A DNA stretch of 64,000 nt from the NCBI RefSeq assembly GCF_001011035.1, contig NZ_CP011492.1, positions 7,952,951-8,016,950 on the forward strand, read 5' to 3'. Of this stretch, positions 60,371-64,000 are shown piece by piece. The notes below the pieces were generated by a model. It was not told the DNA's origin and did no database searches. It saw nothing but the letters and a program-made list of their open reading frames with translations. The number at the start of each line of letters is the position of its first letter. The first letter of the stretch is position 1. Both the position numbers and the translations under genes were made by a program. The stretch is from Streptomyces sp. CNQ-509 (GTDB lineage: Bacteria; Actinomycetota; Actinomycetes; Streptomycetales; Streptomycetaceae).

Positions 60371-61317
60371 CCGCCTCCGCACCGCCTCGTCCGGCCGCGG
60401 TCGGACGAGGCCGCCGGCGGCCGGACAGGGGGCGGGGCCCGCGCAGCCCCGGCCGTGCCGGAGCACCCTATCTCTTCGTTCTCCCGGCGCTCCTGGTCTA
60501 CGGCGTCGTGGTCCTCTACCCGACGGTTGCCGGCGGGCTGTACGCGTTCACCGACTGGACGGGCCGGGCCGGCGGCGCGAACTTCGTCGGCCTGGACAAC
60601 TTCCGCCAGCTGCTGACGGCGGAGTCCGCGCGCTCCGCCCTGGTCAACACCCTGCTGATCGCCGCGGCCTGCACGGTCGTCCAGACGGCGGCCGGGCTCG
60701 GCCTGGCCCTGGCGCTCAACACCCGGCTGCGCAGCCGCAACATACTGCGCACCCTCTTCTTCGCCTCCGCGCTGCTGCCGCCGTTGATCATCGGCTTCCT
60801 GTGGCAGTACGTCCTCACTCCCACCGGTCCGCTCAACACCGCCCTGGACGAGGTGGGCCTGGGCGCCCTGAAGCAGAACTGGCTGGGCGACGGTTCCATC
60901 GCGCTCGGCTCGGTGATCGCCATCATCATCTGGCAGAACGCCGGACTGACCATGGTCATCTACCTGGCCGGCCTTCAGGGCGTCCCGGCCGAACTGTACG
61001 AGGCCGCCGCCATCGACGGCGCCGGGGTCTGGCAGCGGTTCCGCTCGGTCACCCTGCCGCTGCTGCTGCCGGCGACCACGATCGCGCTATCCCTGACCCT
61101 CATCGGCAGCCTGAAACTCTTCGACCAGGTCTTCGCCATGACCGGCGGCGGCCCCGGCTACGCCACCGAGACGCTGGCGGTGGTCATGTACAAGGAGGCA
61201 TTTGTCTCCGGCGAGTTCGGCTACAGCGCGGCCATCGCCCTGGTGCTCACCATGCTGGTCTTCGCCTTCGCCATGGTGCAGCTGCGCACGCTGAGACGCT
61301 TCGAGGTGGACACATGA
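60367..61317 (+). CDS. Sugar ABC transporter permease, MalF type
   Basis: A 316-residue permease from GTG overlapping the receptor stop; a longer open frame upstream is overlap and excluded. A Pro/Arg leader precedes helix 1 (YLFVLPALLVYGVVVLYPTVAGGLYAFTDW). Coupling loop: ELYEAAAIDGAGVWQRFRSVTLPLLLP. Overlaps the next gene by ATGA-type four bases. Confidence 0.94.
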   Translation: MTASAPPRPAAVGRGRRRPDRGRGPRSPGRAGAPYLFVLPALLVYGVVVLYPTVAGGLYAFTDWTGRAGGANFVGLDNFRQLLTAESARSALVNTLLIAAACTVVQTAAGLGLALALNTRLRSRNILRTLFFASALLPPLIIGFLWQYVLTPTGPLNTALDEVGLGALKQNWLGDGSIALGSVIAIIIWQNAGLTMVIYLAGLQGVPAELYEAAAIDGAGVWQRFRSVTLPLLLPATTIALSLTLIGSLKLFDQVFAMTGGGPGYATETLAVVMYKEAFVSGEFGYSAAIALVLTMLVFAFAMVQLRTLRRFEVDT

Positions 61318-62168
61318 GCGCCACGCACCGCCGCACCGGCAAGCGCGGCACCCGCCGGGCGCGCGCCGCGCTGGGCGAGCTGACGATGATCGGCGCGGGG
61401 GTGCTGTTCGCATTCCCCTTCTACGTCTTCCTCAGCATCTCCCTGAAAACCCCGGACCAGGTCGCCGCCGACCCGCTGGGCCCGCCCTCCGGGCTGCACC
61501 TGGACAACTACACCACCGCCTGGCGCGAGGCCGCGCTCGGCCAGGCGCTGTTCAACTCCACCGTCGTCGCCGTCATCAGCGTCGCCCTGCTCGTCGCGCT
61601 GGGGTCGCCGGCCGCCTACACTCTCGCCCGCCGTGCCAGCCGCGTCAGCTACGCCACGTACCTGCTCTTCCTGCTGGGCATCATGATCCCGCTCCAGCTG
61701 GGCATGGTGCCGCTCTACCAGCTGATGCGCGACGCCAACCTGCTCCAGACCTACACTTCACTGATCATCTTCAACATCGGCAGTCAGCTGCCGATAACGG
61801 TCTTTCTCTACGCTGGCTTCACCCGGGCGCTGCCCCGGGAGTACGAGGAAGCCGCCCGGGTGGACGGCGCCGGCACCCTGCGCACCTTCCTCGCTGTCGT
61901 CTTCCCGCTGCTGCGCCCGGTCACCGGCACCGTGGTGATCATCTCCGCGATCAACGTGTGGAACGAGTTCCTCACACCGCTGCTCTACGTCGGCGGCAGC
62001 GCCCAGCAGACACTCCCCGTGGCCATCTTCGCCTTCCGCGGCGAGTTCAGCACCAACTGGGGCGTGATCTTCGCCGGCATGGTCCTCGCGATCCTGCCGA
62101 TCCTGCTCGTCTACTTCCTCCTCCAGAAAACGATCATCAAGGGCTTCGCCTCCGGGCTGAAGGGCTGA
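61314..62168 (+). CDS. Sugar ABC transporter permease, MalG type
   Basis: A 284-residue partner permease (ALGELTMIGAGVLFAFPFYVFLSISLK; coupling loop EYEEAARVDGAGTLRTFLAVVFPLLRP; C-terminus KGFASGLKG). No ATPase gene follows, so MsiK elsewhere is the probable energiser. The Tat-exported toroid enzyme starts 12 bases downstream. Confidence 0.94.
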   Translation: MSATHRRTGKRGTRRARAALGELTMIGAGVLFAFPFYVFLSISLKTPDQVAADPLGPPSGLHLDNYTTAWREAALGQALFNSTVVAVISVALLVALGSPAAYTLARRASRVSYATYLLFLLGIMIPLQLGMVPLYQLMRDANLLQTYTSLIIFNIGSQLPITVFLYAGFTRALPREYEEAARVDGAGTLRTFLAVVFPLLRPVTGTVVIISAINVWNEFLTPLLYVGGSAQQTLPVAIFAFRGEFSTNWGVIFAGMVLAILPILLVYFLLQKTIIKGFASGLKG

Positions 62169-62180
62169 AAGGACACCACC

Positions 62181-64000
62181 ATGGCCGAACCCACCACACC
62201 GTCCTGCCTCCCCGCCGGCCGCCTCTCCCGTCCCGCGGCCGGGACGGGCCGCTTCATGCCCGGACTCTCCCGCCGCACCCTGCTGGTCGGCGCGGGCGCC
62301 GCAGCGCTGCTCACCGCCACCGGCGGGGCGATACCGGCGACCTTCGCCGCGCAGCCGCCCGCCGACCAGCCCACGGCGGCCGAGGCCGGCCTGCCCACGA
62401 TCGCGCCGCTGCCCGCCGGGGCGCCGGACCGCAGCCTCTTCAGCCACCCAGAACAGCGGCTCGCGCCCTACCTCGTCACCCTGGCACCGATGGTCAACGA
62501 AATCGTCACCGACGGCTCCGAGCAGCACGGCTGGATGGCCGGGGGGTGGTGGCGCACCCCCACCGAGCCCTTCAACGCCCGCATCCAGGAACATGTACGC
62601 ACCCTCGCCTGGTTCGCCACCACCGAACGCCCCTGGAACCCGTACCACGGCGATCCCGCGCTGCTGGCCCGGCTGGACGCGGCACTGGGCCACTACCTCT
62701 CGCTCCAGCACGAGAACGGCTCTTGGCCCGAGTACGCTCCGGACGAGCACTCCCGCGCGGCGACCGCCTTCGCCCTCGGCTACCTCTCCAAAACCCTCCA
62801 GGACCTGCGGCGCACCGGGCACCTGCCCGAGACGCAGCAGGCGATCGCGGCCGCGCTGCGCCGGGCGGTCACCTGGTTCCTCGACCCGGGCAACACCGGG
62901 GTCTGGCAGCACGGGCCCATTGAGTTCGTCAACCAGCCCATGGCCGGTCTCGCCGGGGCCTCCCTCGCGCTGCACCTGGATCCCGCCCCGGCCCTTCGCG
63001 CGCAACTGCACGACCGGATCGCGGACATCGTCGCCCGCGGCCAGAGCCCCGCCGGGTACTTCTACGAGCCACGCGGCATGGACATCGCCTACAACCTCAA
63101 CGTCACCCTCTCCGAAATCGTGGAGATCCTCGACCACCACGACAAGCCCGAACTGGTCGCCATGGTCGAGCGGCTGGCCGACTGGCTCGGCTACAACCTG
63201 GTCCGCGAGCCGGACGGCGCGGGCTTCATCGCCAACACCGCCGGCTCCGCGCGCACCCCCATGTACTACCTCGACGACGTCACCGCCGAGCCCCAGCAGC
63301 GGGATCTGGGCTCCTGGTTCACCCCGCTCGTCCCGGCGATGGCCGCGTTCTACCCCACCGCCGGGGACCGCACCGCCCAGCGCGCCGCCTGGGCCGCCGA
63401 CCCCGCCCCCGTCCCGCAGCAGGAGCGTGGGGCCACCAACCCGCGCATCCTCGTCAACATCCCCTACGGCGAGCGCTACCCCTCCGCCGCCGCCAAGGCC
63501 GCCGCCATCGCCACCCTGCCCTACCTCGCTTCCCGCCGCTTCACCGAGCTGCGCCGCGACCCGGGCGGCGAGGACTACCTCTTCGTACGCCGCCCCGGCT
63601 ACTACACGATGGCCCACTATGGCCCGCAGGCGACGAGTCTCGTCCGCTCCGGGCCCTCCCTCATCTGGCACCCCGACGCCGGCACGTTCGTGCACAGCGG
63701 CCACAACAGCAACACCGACTGCTGGGCGACCGTGCTGCCGAACGGCGCCACCGACGCCGCCTCGGACCTCGCCGTACGCTACTTCGACGGCGACCCGGCC
63801 GACGGCGCGGAGCTGACCGGGAAGGAGGTCGCCGGCGTCCGCGACCTCGGCCTGACCTGGCGCAGCCCGCAGGGCAACGTCACCGGCGCCGCCCTGCTGA
63901 GCGACCACTCCATCACCCGGCGCCTCACCATCGTCGGCGAGGCGACCGAGCAAGTACCGTTGGTACTGCGCGCGAACGACCAGTTGGTCTGGATCGGTAG
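62181..64000 (+). CDS. Tat-exported alpha/alpha-toroid enzyme, 3'-truncated by the window edge
   Basis: An open frame from ATG at 62181 (AAAGGACACCACC upstream) to the window end: 606 residues, incomplete. The leader LSRRTLLVGAGAAALLTATGG is twin-arginine. Residues about 90-420 are repeated helix pairs (NARIQEHVRTLAWFATTERPWNPYHGD, LGHYLSLQHENGSWPEYAPDEHSRAATAFALGYLSKTL), as in alpha/alpha-toroid lyases and hydrolases. From about 470 a beta-sandwich appears (YTMAHYGPQATSLVRSGPSLIWHPDAG, AVRYFDGDP). The overall plan recalls heparinase II/III or PL8-like lyases, but I see no diagnostic catalytic motif. Being the last gene of the FAD-oxidoreductase/importer operon, it presumably makes the oligosaccharide that is imported. 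Confidence 0.75.
   Translation, partial: MAEPTTPSCLPAGRLSRPAAGTGRFMPGLSRRTLLVGAGAAALLTATGGAIPATFAAQPPADQPTAAEAGLPTIAPLPAGAPDRSLFSHPEQRLAPYLVTLAPMVNEIVTDGSEQHGWMAGGWWRTPTEPFNARIQEHVRTLAWFATTERPWNPYHGDPALLARLDAALGHYLSLQHENGSWPEYAPDEHSRAATAFALGYLSKTLQDLRRTGHLPETQQAIAAALRRAVTWFLDPGNTGVWQHGPIEFVNQPMAGLAGASLALHLDPAPALRAQLHDRIADIVARGQSPAGYFYEPRGMDIAYNLNVTLSEIVEILDHHDKPELVAMVERLADWLGYNLVREPDGAGFIANTAGSARTPMYYLDDVTAEPQQRDLGSWFTPLVPAMAAFYPTAGDRTAQRAAWAADPAPVPQQERGATNPRILVNIPYGERYPSAAAKAAAIATLPYLASRRFTELRRDPGGEDYLFVRRPGYYTMAHYGPQATSLVRSGPSLIWHPDAGTFVHSGHNSNTDCWATVLPNGATDAASDLAVRYFDGDPADGAELTGKEVAGVRDLGLTWRSPQGNVTGAALLSDHSITRRLTIVGEATEQVPLVLRANDQLVWIG

Noticed and set aside
61758..63953. 731-residue minus-strand frame at the right edge
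   Set aside because: Antisense to the permease and the Tat-toroid protein, Gly/Val-rich, no start signal or motif.

Overview
The window is high-GC actinobacterial DNA, almost certainly a Streptomyces chromosome. The signs are strong third-position GC bias, frequent GTG and TTG starts, Tat and lipoprotein exports, carbohydrate ABC systems without their own ATPase, streptogrisin-like and M23 secreted peptidases, and a TraA-type relaxase remnant. The content is accessory: secreted polysaccharide degradation, oligosaccharide uptake, one amino-acid catabolic island, and many broken genes that mark old recombination.

Region by region. (1) 1-11.3 kb: a tail of a FAD-dependent oxidoreductase, a complete family-5 solute-binding ABC transporter (binding protein, two permeases, two ATPases), a GH3 beta-glucosidase and a secreted GH5 endoglucanase, closed by a hairpin terminator. 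(2) 11.5-12.7 kb: a mosaic pseudogene fusing two sulfatases and the tail of an alpha-L-rhamnosidase. (3) 12.9-14.4 kb: a proline-rich secreted protein, a SigE-family sigma factor and its coupled membrane partner. (4) 14.5-29.2 kb: a polysaccharide utilisation locus with a GH43, two PL8 lyases, a GH130 phosphorylase-like enzyme, a sugar-binding protein with two permeases, and a LacI regulator. Two copies of the palindrome AAACCGGTTT flank the regulator and probably unite the lyases, importer and regulator into one regulon. A broken GH15-like gene follows. (5) 29.3-35 kb: a sugar O-acetyltransferase, M23 and S1 secreted peptidases, a GH12 endoglucanase behind a perfect CebR-type box, and two truncated genes (HNH nuclease, GntR) that abut.

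(6) 35-50.4 kb: a catabolic block starting at the HNH/GntR scar. A minus-strand operon encodes a HAD dehalogenase-like protein, a class III aminotransferase, a FAD/Fe-S dehydrogenase, a semialdehyde dehydrogenase and the stump of GntR. A divergent Liv-type amino-acid ABC transporter ends in a hairpin. A MarR pair, a Tn3 transposase relic and a PucR-type regulator follow. (7) 50.5-56.5 kb: a mobile-element graveyard with an IS transposase fragment, a secreted protein broken by an amber codon, a secreted phospholipase-D-like protein, a nearly intact IS982-type element and a decayed MobF relaxase preceded by two arrays of 12-bp repeats. (8) 56.8-64 kb: an IclR-headed operon of FAD-dependent oxidoreductase, sugar-binding protein, two permeases and a Tat-exported alpha/alpha-toroid enzyme that runs off the edge.

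The most interesting theme is the pairing, at both ends of the window, of a PF12831-like FAD oxidoreductase with an oligosaccharide importer and exported carbohydrate-active enzymes. Together with PL8, GH130, GH3, GH5 and GH12 this suggests uptake and oxidation of acidic, cellulose-like or xanthan-like oligosaccharides. That substrate assignment is inference.
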